Positions 1-8,510 of a stretch of 64,000 nt of DNA are shown here, one piece after another. The stretch covers positions 1 through 64,000 of the forward strand of contig CAPAOV010000013.1 in NCBI GenBank assembly GCA_948579355.1. Direction: 5' to 3'. The first letter of the stretch is position 1. Every line of letters starts with the position of its first letter. The notes below the pieces were generated by a model. That model was not told where the DNA came from. It saw only the letters and a list, made by a program, of their open reading frames with translations, and ran no database searches. The DNA comes from an uncultured Eubacterium sp. (GTDB taxonomy: Bacteria > Bacillota > Clostridia > Lachnospirales > Lachnospiraceae). A program made the translations under genes and the position numbers.

Positions 1-47
1 GCGATTCTCTTCAGTGACTGGAGTTCAGACGTGTGCTCTTCCGATCT
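1..47. other. Illumina sequencing adapter left on the contig end
   Basis: Bases 14-47 match the TruSeq read-2 adapter exactly over 34 nt (begins GTGACTGGAGTTC, ends CTTCCGATCT). Bases 1-13 lie where an index and primer tail would be, but I cannot assign them. Genomic sequence starts at base 48, in the middle of a CRISPR repeat. This stretch is not biology; it shows that assembly stopped inside the array. Confidence 0.97.
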
Positions 48-196
48 ACACGGGGAGCGACAAAACACGGATACAAAACTCGGCGACGACAAAGTAATTT
101 CAATCCACGCCCCCCACACGGGGAGCGACTTGTCCTTGTCTAAATTAATAGACCGTAAATCGGATTTCAATCCACGCCCCCCACACGGGGAGCGAC
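48..196 (-). CRISPR. Type I-C CRISPR array, truncated at the contig edge
   Basis: Two complete 33-nt repeats lie at 97-129 and 164-196, identical to each other, and the last 14 nt of a third lie at 48-61. They flank spacers at 62-96 (35 nt) and 130-163 (34 nt). On the minus strand the repeat starts GTCGCTCCCC and ends GCGTGGATTGAAAT, the usual I-C form with a GC-rich hairpin and a GATTGAAA tail. The array lies downstream of cas2 on the same strand, so 130-163 is the leader-proximal, most recently acquired spacer. The rest of the array is lost at the adapter junction. Confidence 0.95.
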
Positions 197-359
197 TGCA
201 AAAATGACATATTTATTCTGCTATTTTCTATATTTTATTAGGCAATTTTAACAAAAATAATATGTCGCTTTAGTATTTTAACGATACACCCACCCTATTT
301 CCTCATTTTTCGCGGTGCGAACCACCCAGATATTTTATGTATGCTTCCGGCTCGCACTA
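197..359 (-). promoter_or_regulatory. CRISPR leader
   Basis: This 163-bp, mostly AT-rich non-coding stretch lies between the cas2 stop codon and the first repeat, the standard place for a type I-C leader. It should carry the pre-crRNA promoter and the integration signals read by Cas1-Cas2. I do not see a convincing -35/-10 pair, so the role is inferred from position. Confidence 0.7.
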
Positions 360-659
360 CTATATAATTAATGTTCCCTCTGCTTCATAAGATACTTTAG
401 CGCCAAAATGTTCTACTTTTGACTGGTACTTATTTCCCAAATTATAAAACCGTAAACTATCTTGTTTGGAATCAATTATTGATAACAGCCTGTCTTTCAC
501 CAATAATAATTGAGAAGAGTCTAGCATACATTCAAAAACCGAATTTTGCACTCTTTGTCCATAGTTGACACATTCTTTTGCTACTTTTCTCAATCTTTTC
601 CGACCTTCTGCATCCTGTGTCGAAACATCATATGTAATCAGCACTAAAATAGTAATCAC
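360..659 (-). CDS. cas2: CRISPR-associated endoribonuclease Cas2
   Basis: Cas2 is the dimeric scaffold of the Cas1-Cas2 spacer integrase. The 99-residue product has the family's usual size and opens with a hydrophobic first strand carrying the key Asp (ITILVLITYDV), followed by an RLRKVAKEC helix and the VQNSVFECML strand. The start codon is GTG at 659-657, directly after the cas1 TAG stop, so the two genes are abutting and probably translationally coupled. It is the last cas gene before the leader. Confidence 0.96.
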   Translation of the reverse strand: MITILVLITYDVSTQDAEGRKRLRKVAKECVNYGQRVQNSVFECMLDSSQLLLVKDRLLSIIDSKQDSLRFYNLGNKYQSKVEHFGAKVSYEAEGTLII

Positions 660-1691
660 CTACTTCCACAAAAATGGCGGATACCCATCCAAATCACATC
701 GAATCGTACGCGCGAGCAACAAAGCTTGTACATACGGAACCAGTCCCCACTCCATTTTTTCTTTCAAAAAGGGATGTGTGATTTTTTCCTTTTTATGATT
801 CTGCCAAGCATTGAAAAAAACTTTTCTCCCCTCTTCATTCAATAACACCGCCCCATCCTGCTGCCTTTCAAAATGAGAAGCCTGAAGTGATTTTTTATTA
901 ATTAATGTCAAAACAAATCTGTCTGCCAGGATTGGACGCAATTCTTCCATCAAATCAAGCGCCAATGAAATCCGCGCCGGTCGGTCGCTATGCATAAATC
1001 CTACATAAGGGTCAAGTCCGACACTATACAGTGCATTTGCACATTCACCGGCCAAAATTGTATAGGCAAATGATAATACCGCATTCACATTATCCAGCGG
1101 AGGTCTGCGATTTCTTGTTGAAAACAAAAAATCTTCTTTCTGATTTAAAATTAAGTCATTAAAGACAGAAAAGTACTGTTCTGCAGCCTTTCCCTCTACT
1201 CCGCGTAACTCATCAAGAGAAGATACTTTTTCTATGTCAGGTAAAGTTTCATAAAGAAAATGCGAGACTTGCCGCAGTTTTTCTTCATCGACGCGATAGG
1301 CATGGTCGCGCAACGTCCGCTCTATACTCCATCTGCCATTAAAGACCTTTCCCAAAATCATATTTTTTGCATATAATATACTTCTATCCTGATTATCAGA
1401 AATGCGATACTGCTCCTTTCTCAGGAGAACGTTTCCGTATTCTCTGCCGACTGCGCGGGCAAGAAATTTCCCTCTGGGAGAAAAGAAACTCATCCCGATT
1501 TTCCTCTCTGCACATGCCCCCATAAGCGCCGGAGTAGCTCCCTTATATGTGAAGCATACGATATTCTCCAATGTATGAAGAGGAAATCGGCCAAGAGTTT
1601 TTTCATCGTCAATTATTACAATATTTTCTCCATCTAATGTTAAATAACAGCTTTCTGTCATCACATATAATGTATTTAACAACTTCCGCAT
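660..1691 (-). CDS. cas1: CRISPR-associated endonuclease Cas1 (type I-C)
   Basis: Cas1 is the metal-dependent integrase that inserts spacers at the leader end. The 343-residue product has the normal length. It shows the N-terminal beta domain (MRKLLNTLYV...YLTLDGENIVI) and the C-terminal helical domain. The conserved GVEGKAAEQYF motif near residue 160 supplies the metal-binding Glu, and the later segment with LDPYVGFMHSDRPARISLALDLMEE contains the His and Asp/Glu ligands. It sits between cas4 (21-nt gap) and cas2 (no gap). No truncation or missing catalytic residue is seen. Confidence 0.97.
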   Translation of the reverse strand: MRKLLNTLYVMTESCYLTLDGENIVIIDDEKTLGRFPLHTLENIVCFTYKGATPALMGACAERKIGMSFFSPRGKFLARAVGREYGNVLLRKEQYRISDNQDRSILYAKNMILGKVFNGRWSIERTLRDHAYRVDEEKLRQVSHFLYETLPDIEKVSSLDELRGVEGKAAEQYFSVFNDLILNQKEDFLFSTRNRRPPLDNVNAVLSFAYTILAGECANALYSVGLDPYVGFMHSDRPARISLALDLMEELRPILADRFVLTLINKKSLQASHFERQQDGAVLLNEEGRKVFFNAWQNHKKEKITHPFLKEKMEWGLVPYVQALLLARTIRCDLDGYPPFLWK

Positions 1692-1712
1692 TTCAGCCTC
1701 CTGTATGTCAAT

Positions 1713-2378
1713 TTAATTTCCATCACTACCAAAAATATTCTGCTTGATATACTTTCCAACATCCATGCTCTTCTGTAACTTAGGCAGGCACAAGTCCGCC
1801 AGAGAACAGGATTTGCATTGTTTTGAGGTAGTCACTTTAGGCGTATGTTTCCGTTTAAACATCTCATGCATTTTCTCGGCAGTTTGCCGCGTCTCCCCTC
1901 GCAAATCCGGCGTAAACTCCACCTTGGTTCTTCTTCTGTTTTCACCATAATACAAAAAACCTGCAGATATATTTGTCTGAAACATTTCTTCCAGACAAAT
2001 TGCCTGTGCACAAAGCTGCAATTCATCTGCCTGATTCTCCTTGGGCCGCCCGTGTTTATATTCAATCGGCAAGGGATTCCATTTCCCATCATAGCCAAAT
2101 AAGTCAATGCCGTCCTCACTCTGATGGAACTCAACTACATCACACTGTCCGCTTAATCCCAGCTCATGCGAAGCAATCCGCAGCCCTCTGACAATTAACA
2201 AATCCCCTCTCTTTTCCAAAGAGTTCTCGTCATGCGCTTTTTTGTGCATTAGTTCTCCGGCAGTCGTTTTGTAGTTTTCAGCCCATTGCTGCTCGATATG
2301 TATCAAAGCCCATTGTCGCTTACAAAACGAAAAATGCTGAATCCCCGAAAGCATCAGGTAGTCCTCTTCCTTATACAT
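1713..2378 (-). CDS. cas4: CRISPR-associated exonuclease Cas4
   Basis: Cas4 trims prespacers and selects the PAM during adaptation, working with Cas1-Cas2. The 221-residue product has an N-terminal Cys (HFSFCKRQW, about residue 19) and a C-terminal cluster (CKSCSLADLC) that together would bind an Fe-S cluster. Between them lies a RecB-like nuclease core with GYDGKWNPLPIEYKHG, carrying the PD-(D/E)XK residues. It is separated from cas7 by 2 nt, so the operon is tightly packed. Confidence 0.95.
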   Translation of the reverse strand: MYKEEDYLMLSGIQHFSFCKRQWALIHIEQQWAENYKTTAGELMHKKAHDENSLEKRGDLLIVRGLRIASHELGLSGQCDVVEFHQSEDGIDLFGYDGKWNPLPIEYKHGRPKENQADELQLCAQAICLEEMFQTNISAGFLYYGENRRRTKVEFTPDLRGETRQTAEKMHEMFKRKHTPKVTTSKQCKSCSLADLCLPKLQKSMDVGKYIKQNIFGSDGN

Positions 2379-2380
2379 AA

Positions 2381-3226
2381 TTAAATTCCTTCTATCTCTT
2401 CAAGCTCCAAGTCAGGCAGGGAATCGACGATAATTTCATAATCCTCAAACGCTTTCGGGTCATCGACTTTCGCTTCTACTTTTACCAGTCTGTGAACTTT
2501 CGCTGATGAATACTGCCCCATAGGACAGTTGTGCTTCCACCAGTAAAGCCTGCACACTTCCATACTTCCATCCGGTCTTGCAGAAGAACTATCATTAACA
2601 AACAATGTCCGCAGCGCCTCTTTTATCTTCTCTGCATCTTCATCACTAAATCCTGTCTTTTCCGCAAGCTGATGATTAATGCTTCCCTTAATGACATACA
2701 ATGCCGAATGTACCTTATGCTTCATCCCCATTGTGTCGGATGATTTTTTGTCTTTTGTCTCGCTGTTGACACTTTTTGTTATCTGCATACTGTCAATGGA
2801 AACAGGCAATACACTGAAAGCGGAATGAATGGATACCGGCCCCCTGACGCCAACCGATACATTACCATCTTTAAAAGCAAAAACCTGTCCAAAACTGCGC
2901 ACATCCATCCAGTTTTTACACGCCTCTTCTGCATATTTATCTCTATCTTTTTCTTTCTGCGCTTTCTGCATAACCTCGTTCCTTTTTGCCCTGTCTGACA
3001 AACTTTTACACTCGTCATCCACACGCTCATCACTTTGTACGAATATATTCTCACCCATATCCTGCAGCCTGTTTCTAATCTTGCGTTTGATACACACATC
3101 GGAAATCTCCCCATAACCATCATATGTCTCGCGGGGCCGGTTCCCATTGAGCGGGTCTCCGTTCGGATTTGCATTTTGTACCATCACTAAAACCTCAAAA
3201 TCAATTTTGTTTGTAAATTCACCCAT
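2381..3226 (-). CDS. cas7: Cascade backbone protein Cas7c (Csd2)
   Basis: Cas7c polymerises along the crRNA to form the backbone of the I-C effector. The start chosen is the ATG at 3226 (MGEFTNKIDFEVL), which has AAAGGAGAG about 8 nt upstream; an upstream in-frame start at 3250 lacks this. The 281-residue protein begins with the typical strand followed by NANPNGDPLNGNRPR and later contains DVRSFGQVFAF and GVRGPVSIHSAFS, both characteristic of Csd2. It lies 29 nt downstream of cas8c. Confidence 0.95.
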   Translation of the reverse strand: MGEFTNKIDFEVLVMVQNANPNGDPLNGNRPRETYDGYGEISDVCIKRKIRNRLQDMGENIFVQSDERVDDECKSLSDRAKRNEVMQKAQKEKDRDKYAEEACKNWMDVRSFGQVFAFKDGNVSVGVRGPVSIHSAFSVLPVSIDSMQITKSVNSETKDKKSSDTMGMKHKVHSALYVIKGSINHQLAEKTGFSDEDAEKIKEALRTLFVNDSSSARPDGSMEVCRLYWWKHNCPMGQYSSAKVHRLVKVEAKVDDPKAFEDYEIIVDSLPDLELEEIEGI

Positions 3227-3255
3227 GTTATCTCTCCTTTTCTTCACCAAATAAA

Positions 3256-3648
3256 CTACTGTTCCTTTTTATGAAATGCCTGCTTCATATACTCTGTCTG
3301 CATATAATATGCCGGCAAATACATCTCGGACAACGGTTTATTATCAAAACCATTTCCGGCAAGATTTGTCATAATCTCCTGTGTCCATTCCTCAAATTTT
3401 TTCAACTCAAAATCAGATAACTTTTTCTCATAAGATATCAAATTCTGTTTTATCGTTTTACAGGTTTTTGCCGGCCTGCTGCTATAGGCATTCCAGTACC
3501 TCTTAGCGTTTGTAGCCCGCCTCTCCTTTTTATTTCCATCCTCATCAAAGCCAAACATGGCGCGCTGTTCCATATAATCATAGACAGCTAAAAGTCTCCC
3601 AAATAGAACACTGCGGTCATTTACATTATCCTTTAGAAAATCATCCAT
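3256..3648 (-). CDS. cas11c: Cas11c small subunit, internal start within cas8c
   Basis: Type I-C effectors contain a small subunit translated from inside cas8c; this is established for the family. Here an in-frame ATG at 3648 is preceded by AAAGGAGG with 7 nt between it and the ATG. This is a textbook ribosome site in the middle of a coding region. It would give a 130-residue protein (MDDFLKDNVNDRS...) sharing the cas8c stop codon, about the expected small-subunit size. The ribosome site and frame are seen directly; the product itself is inferred. Confidence 0.82.
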   Translation of the reverse strand: MDDFLKDNVNDRSVLFGRLLAVYDYMEQRAMFGFDEDGNKKERRATNAKRYWNAYSSRPAKTCKTIKQNLISYEKKLSDFELKKFEEWTQEIMTNLAGNGFDNKPLSEMYLPAYYMQTEYMKQAFHKKEQ

Positions 3649-5175
3649 TGTTCCGCCTCCTTTCTCATAGTTATAGCGAATCATTGCACATACAACACAC
3701 AACACATCGTTGTACCATACAAAATCATCCATCGTTTGCGGCATGGATGCCCTCCTTGCCGCCGCTCTGATTAAATCTTGCGGAATTTTTGTTCTCTTTC
3801 CCGTTATACATGGAAGCAAACGGTTCGTCACATTCCGCAGCAGCTTCGCGTCGGCGTCCAGCCAGTTTTTCTTCTGTGTGCCAAATGCCGCAAGCGCCAT
3901 GTCGCGAGGCGCCGGACAACACTCGCACCATATTCTCTTCTTTTCGCCATCGGCTTTCTCAATTGAGATGTAACGTTGCCATTTACAATGTTCCTGCCAG
4001 TTTAACAGCGCATCCATGTACTGTTTTCCACCCATTTCATCATAGTAGGCAATGGAAAGCCGCCCCGTCGTTGCCGCATCCAGCGCAAGTACCGCAATGT
4101 TATCATCTGCCTTGATTTTAGCCGCATATCCGCTTACCGCATGATTAAATTGCTCCGCAAAATATTTTCCGGTATCCGCTCTGCTTGTGGTGTTTGACGG
4201 AACATCATCAAACACGTCAAAATCGAAATCGTCTATCTCCTCATAAGCGTGTATGGAATCTTTCATCATGTCGGGAATTGGTATATCTCTGTTTGTCATC
4301 CAGCAGACGATGGCCGAGCCGTCCCGTGTATATCCCTGCTTCTGGATAAGCCACTTCAAGGCATTGTGCGCCTTTTGCGACGTCACATACCCGACAGAAA
4401 CTGCCTGCTCCTTTGTAACAAATCTCCCCCGATAAGTAAAACCGCTCTCGTCATTTCCCGAAATCAGCTTTGCCTTATCACCGCTATTGCGTATCTTAGA
4501 AGGATGTTTCTCTGAACATATCGCCATTTCTCCGGATACATAGCACAATTGCCAATTATCAAGCTTTTTCTTGTAATACCTGTCATACACCTCGTACAAT
4601 TCTTTATTTTTCCATACACAGGGCATATCCTGTCCATATACGATAAACCTCACATTCGCTCCCGTCTGTCCGGAACCCTGTATCTTACTTTCGTCCGTCA
4701 GCCGGCCGTTTTCATTTAACTCCAATACATGAGCCCCAACTAAATCATGTATCAGCGTTTTCTTTTGCAGATATCTGTACACGGACTGTACGACAGGGTG
4801 AGTATCCTCAGACTCCGCCCAGTCCCGCAGCATCTCCATATACGCCTTATAATATTTTTCTTCCTTTTCTCCCGTATAGAGCGCGTAGTCTCCGGCCACA
4901 TAGCAAAGCTTATCACACAGCGGGTGTGGAGTAATGCCGCTACTCCTCGCTGCGGAATCTTCCGTCACCGGAATGATGGTGACGACATCCGAACCCTTGT
5001 CCAATTTTTTAGCTCCTATGAAATTTCCCTCTCCATCCATTGTCACTTCAATCTGGGCATTAAACGTAGAATGAGAAAGCGGTAATAAGACAGGCTGTGC
5101 ATTTCTAATCACTCCTGCCTGCTCTGCATGAACATCGTAAGTATCAGCTAAGGTCTTTAACAATGCCAAACGCAT
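3256..5175 (-). CDS. cas8c: Cascade large subunit Cas8c (Csd1)
   Basis: Cas8c recognises the PAM and helps recruit Cas3. The open frame reaches back to 5298, but homologues start with a short hydrophobic helix ending in a Tyr-Asp pair. That fits the ATG at 5175 (MRLALLKTLADTYDV), preceded by GGGAGGTG. The spacing to this ATG is short, and a TTG at 5169 is an alternative start. From 5175 the product is 639 residues, normal for Csd1. Its start overlaps the cas5c 3' end by 32 nt, indicating coupled translation. The 3' end carries a second start for Cas11c, annotated separately. Confidence 0.93.
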   Translation of the reverse strand: MRLALLKTLADTYDVHAEQAGVIRNAQPVLLPLSHSTFNAQIEVTMDGEGNFIGAKKLDKGSDVVTIIPVTEDSAARSSGITPHPLCDKLCYVAGDYALYTGEKEEKYYKAYMEMLRDWAESEDTHPVVQSVYRYLQKKTLIHDLVGAHVLELNENGRLTDESKIQGSGQTGANVRFIVYGQDMPCVWKNKELYEVYDRYYKKKLDNWQLCYVSGEMAICSEKHPSKIRNSGDKAKLISGNDESGFTYRGRFVTKEQAVSVGYVTSQKAHNALKWLIQKQGYTRDGSAIVCWMTNRDIPIPDMMKDSIHAYEEIDDFDFDVFDDVPSNTTSRADTGKYFAEQFNHAVSGYAAKIKADDNIAVLALDAATTGRLSIAYYDEMGGKQYMDALLNWQEHCKWQRYISIEKADGEKKRIWCECCPAPRDMALAAFGTQKKNWLDADAKLLRNVTNRLLPCITGKRTKIPQDLIRAAARRASMPQTMDDFVWYNDVLCVVCAMIRYNYEKGGGTMDDFLKDNVNDRSVLFGRLLAVYDYMEQRAMFGFDEDGNKKERRATNAKRYWNAYSSRPAKTCKTIKQNLISYEKKLSDFELKKFEEWTQEIMTNLAGNGFDNKPLSEMYLPAYYMQTEYMKQAFHKKEQ

Positions 5176-5890
5176 CACCTCCCTCAAATTCGGCAAGTCC
5201 CGCAAAATTTTCACCAGAAACAAATGATTTTTGCTTTCCATCGCCAAGAATACGCCGAATCTCGCATTCCTCCGGACGCGGAAAATGAATGATACCATTA
5301 TTCATTTGGGCATTCCACAAACGAACTGTCATTTTCCCCTTTTCCTCTTCCCGTACGGCTTCATCCGGATAAGTAATGCCATGCACCATAATACCAAAAG
5401 AGAGGCTTGTCGTATCGTAGTCTCCCTCTCCCTCTTCCAGCAGACATGGCTCCACATATCCCTGACATTCCCGCGCTCCTAAAAAGATATCCCGTCTTCC
5501 TCCCCGCTCAAGCATTCTTTTGGCAATGTCATAATGTTTGTGTTCATTTCTGTCATGCGCCAAATCTTTCCGGTTTTCATTCCATTCGAAATGCGCTCTG
5601 ACCCGATACTCTACATTCTGCAGATAAGTATAGAACGATAAATCATTTCCTCCACTATATTTAATTGGCCGAACCCCTTTCGTCTCTGTCTGTATCAGCT
5701 TCATAATGCGGCATTCATCAATGACCCATGTAATCGTCGGTTTCCAATAAATCGATTCCGTAATTCCCTTTAACGCCTGATAGGTAGGAATCTGATAACT
5801 GCATTTCTCACCGCCTGTCTTTGACAGGGGGTCTGTAAATAAAGCATACCGCCCGAATACACGATACTCAATAATATTCGCATACTCCAC
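5144..5890 (-). CDS. cas5c: Cas5c, crRNA-processing nuclease
   Basis: In type I-C systems Cas5c replaces Cas6: it cuts pre-crRNA at the repeat hairpin and stays bound to the 5' handle. The 248-residue protein starts at a GTG (5890) with GGAGG 8 nt upstream. It has the N-terminal RAMP fold followed by QIPTYQALKGI, a WVIDECRIM strand, and the family-typical GGRRDIFLGARECQGYV segment near the middle. It lies 32 nt after cas3 and overlaps the start of cas8c. Confidence 0.94.
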   Translation of the reverse strand: MEYANIIEYRVFGRYALFTDPLSKTGGEKCSYQIPTYQALKGITESIYWKPTITWVIDECRIMKLIQTETKGVRPIKYSGGNDLSFYTYLQNVEYRVRAHFEWNENRKDLAHDRNEHKHYDIAKRMLERGGRRDIFLGARECQGYVEPCLLEEGEGDYDTTSLSFGIMVHGITYPDEAVREEEKGKMTVRLWNAQMNNGIIHFPRPEECEIRRILGDGKQKSFVSGENFAGLAEFEGGDAFGIVKDLS

Positions 5891-5922
5891 TCTGCACTCC
5901 TCCTTTCATCCTTAACCTTTTC

Positions 5923-8352
5923 TTATATAATAAGAGGTTCCCATTCCGTAGTAATTCCCCGTTCCATGCTGTAAGCATCCGGAACTGCCACCATATATAA
6001 GTCAGGAATTTCTTCACTGACAGACTGAATAAGTCCCTCGTATTTCCCCAATAAATTTTTCCGCACATTTACCGTATACCGCTGTGCTTTGCGTATATAT
6101 TGTTTTAATTCCGTAAGATTGGAAACCTGCCAGATGGCGTCGAGAATATCGCGCCCCTCTTTGTAAGGTACAATTACGCCGATGGAATAATCGTCAATAA
6201 CCCGATATGCCTGTCCTGCCGTTTTGTATGCCTGCCTCATAATATCTCTTTTCTGCGGACAGGGAAATCCCTCGGATAAAAGTTCCATAATACTCGTATC
6301 CATTTTTTCTAAAGGAAAATTCATTTTATCCTGCATATATAAATAACTTTTCTCATAATATCGATTCATCCATTGCGGCAGCAACAAACTTTCCCCGCTG
6401 CCACTCTCCTTATAGTCATTCAGTATTTCTTCCGTAGCCCTGATATTGTCCAGAAGTTCATCCATATTCCCCATGTTCTCACCTTCAAGGTCAACGAAAT
6501 ACAAACTGCCCGTTTCCATTTCCCCATTTCGATTGCAGCGCCCCGCGCTCTGCGCCAAACTGTCGAGTCCGGTCAGGGAACGGTATACGCATTCAAAAGA
6601 AATGTCCACTCCCGCTTCTATCAGATTAGTACTGACAACAACAATCTTTTCCTGCTTACTCTTTAATATTTTCTTTATATTTTCTATTCTGTCGCTTCTA
6701 TGTTCCGCACATAAATTCGTCGTAAGATATTCAACATGTATGGAAAACGATTTCAAAATATCATACAATTTTCCTACCGCAGATTTCGTATTTAAAATGA
6801 CAAGAAGCGATTGATGGTATTCCATCTGCCGGATAATCTCCTCCCCGAGGCTCTCAAATGTATATTTCTCCCCTAATGTGGGAGTATGTATTTTGACCCG
6901 CTCAAATCGGTGAAACCAAGTGTCTATATTTTTTATCATGTATTTAGGCTCACTGTAACATATGGGATACACCACTTTCGCTAAGGCAGGCTGTGTTGCC
7001 GTACACAAAACAATATTGGAATGGCAGACTTCCTTTAGGAAATTAAGCATACTATTAAACGTGTGTATACATTTCATGGGAATCGACTGAACTTCGTCAA
7101 TGATAATAACAGAATTTACAAGCCTGTGCATGCGGCGTATGGAGCCGCCGTTTTCAGAGAAAAGCGTATTCATAAATTGTACAAATGTAGTGCATATGAA
7201 CGGCTCTTCCCAATTCATGTCAAGTTGCACAAATCTCTTCTTTCGATAATCCTCATCTTCTTCCGTTGTTTCCTTTACTACGGATGAGTGATGTTCCAAC
7301 ACCCAGTCATCCTGTCCGACCGCCTCCCGAAATACGGCAGCATTCTGCTCGGTAATGCTAATGTAAGGCGACACATAAATAATGCGCTCCGTCTCCGGGT
7401 GCCACCTGCAATATTCCAAGGCATAGGCCAGACTGCTCAGGGTCTTGCCTCCTCCCGTGGGAATCGGGAGACAATAGATTCCTGCCGGATGCTCCGCAAA
7501 CTCCCGGCACTCCTGCTGTAATTGATTTCTTCCCTCGATAATTTCCTTTTCCCTCTCCGTGAGGTCAGACGCACTGCCGGCAGAACGGATATCCTCCATG
7601 TATTTCTGAAAATTTTCCTGCGCTTTCTTTAATATGTTTCTGCTGTCAACAGGATTGCCCTTAGACAATGTATCAACATTGTCCATAAAATCAGATGTCG
7701 CCTCCCAGTCAGAATCAATTAAAATCGATAACATCAACCGCTGCAGAGCGGCCAAAAGAAAGGCGCGGCAATTCTTCGATAAAAGCTTTCTTTCCTCCTG
7801 CTTCCCTTTTGTCAGCAGCGGTCTTAATTGAATAACCGCATTCTTCATCTTTGCCCATAATTGTTCAAATTCCTCTTTGGCCATCGTAAACACTTCATCC
7901 GGTTTATAGGATACCAGAAAATCTCTTTGCGAATTGGCGCATGCCTCCTCATAATCTTCGACTATCCCCGTTTTTGCCGAAAACAAATCTGTTTGTTCTA
8001 TGTTGACACAATCAAATAAACCATGATGTGCAGCCACTGCATAAGCGACTAATTCTGTCAGAATTTTCACCCTGACAGAACCCTCATGGTACCGTTCATA
8101 AATATATTTTGCTCCCGTAGAGGCATGTCCGATTTTGCCCCGCATTTTTCTTCTTACGCTCTCGTCCGCATGTATGTATTCATCAAATTTGTGCTTGCTT
8201 TTTCCCATGTCATGCAGCATTCCACATAATGACATAATCTGCGCAATGCCACATCGCATTCCCTTTTCCCTGCACAAATGTACAACCTTTTCCGTATGTT
8301 CGGCTACTGATTCTTCCCGCTCTAATCCATCATCTGAAATGTGTGCTGTCAT
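5923..8352 (-). CDS. cas3: CRISPR-associated helicase-nuclease Cas3
   Basis: Cas3 is recruited to R-loops, nicks the displaced strand and degrades target DNA. The 809-residue protein has an N-terminal HD nuclease domain (MLHDMGKSKHKF, HD at residues 47-48; AAHHG at 108-112). An SF2 helicase follows, with Walker A PTGGGKT at 298-304, Walker B DEVQ at 419-422, and motifs V and VI further on (STNLIEAGVDIS, QSAGRCNRNGE). The ATG at 8352 has AAAAGGAGG 10 nt upstream. It is the first gene of the operon, behind the promoter at 8395-8423. All catalytic motifs are intact. Confidence 0.97.
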   Translation of the reverse strand: MTAHISDDGLEREESVAEHTEKVVHLCREKGMRCGIAQIMSLCGMLHDMGKSKHKFDEYIHADESVRRKMRGKIGHASTGAKYIYERYHEGSVRVKILTELVAYAVAAHHGLFDCVNIEQTDLFSAKTGIVEDYEEACANSQRDFLVSYKPDEVFTMAKEEFEQLWAKMKNAVIQLRPLLTKGKQEERKLLSKNCRAFLLAALQRLMLSILIDSDWEATSDFMDNVDTLSKGNPVDSRNILKKAQENFQKYMEDIRSAGSASDLTEREKEIIEGRNQLQQECREFAEHPAGIYCLPIPTGGGKTLSSLAYALEYCRWHPETERIIYVSPYISITEQNAAVFREAVGQDDWVLEHHSSVVKETTEEDEDYRKKRFVQLDMNWEEPFICTTFVQFMNTLFSENGGSIRRMHRLVNSVIIIDEVQSIPMKCIHTFNSMLNFLKEVCHSNIVLCTATQPALAKVVYPICYSEPKYMIKNIDTWFHRFERVKIHTPTLGEKYTFESLGEEIIRQMEYHQSLLVILNTKSAVGKLYDILKSFSIHVEYLTTNLCAEHRSDRIENIKKILKSKQEKIVVVSTNLIEAGVDISFECVYRSLTGLDSLAQSAGRCNRNGEMETGSLYFVDLEGENMGNMDELLDNIRATEEILNDYKESGSGESLLLPQWMNRYYEKSYLYMQDKMNFPLEKMDTSIMELLSEGFPCPQKRDIMRQAYKTAGQAYRVIDDYSIGVIVPYKEGRDILDAIWQVSNLTELKQYIRKAQRYTVNVRKNLLGKYEGLIQSVSEEIPDLYMVAVPDAYSMERGITTEWEPLII

Positions 8353-8394
8353 ATGGGCTGTCCTCCTTTTTTCTTTTGTATATCATATACTGCA

Positions 8395-8423
8395 ATTGTA
8401 TCACGAAGCGGAAAGAAATACAA
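8395..8423 (-). promoter_or_regulatory. Probable sigma-A promoter of the cas operon
   Basis: Read on the minus strand, TTGTAT (8423-8418), a 17-nt spacer and TACAAT (8400-8395) form a good vegetative promoter with a TGN extended -10. It lies about 43 nt upstream of the cas3 start codon. It would drive cas3 through cas2. Confidence 0.7.
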
Positions 8424-8510
8424 ATGTATTGCAAAAATAGTCCGCCGAAAAGGCTTCTACTCTTTCTTCCATTTTCACCGCCAGCAATTGCTGCCATTTG
8501 GGGGCTCAAT

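Noticed and set aside
5175..5298. Longer N-terminus for Cas8c
   Set aside because: The extra 41 codons lie inside cas5c, have no ribosome site at 5298 and do not resemble Csd1 N-termini.
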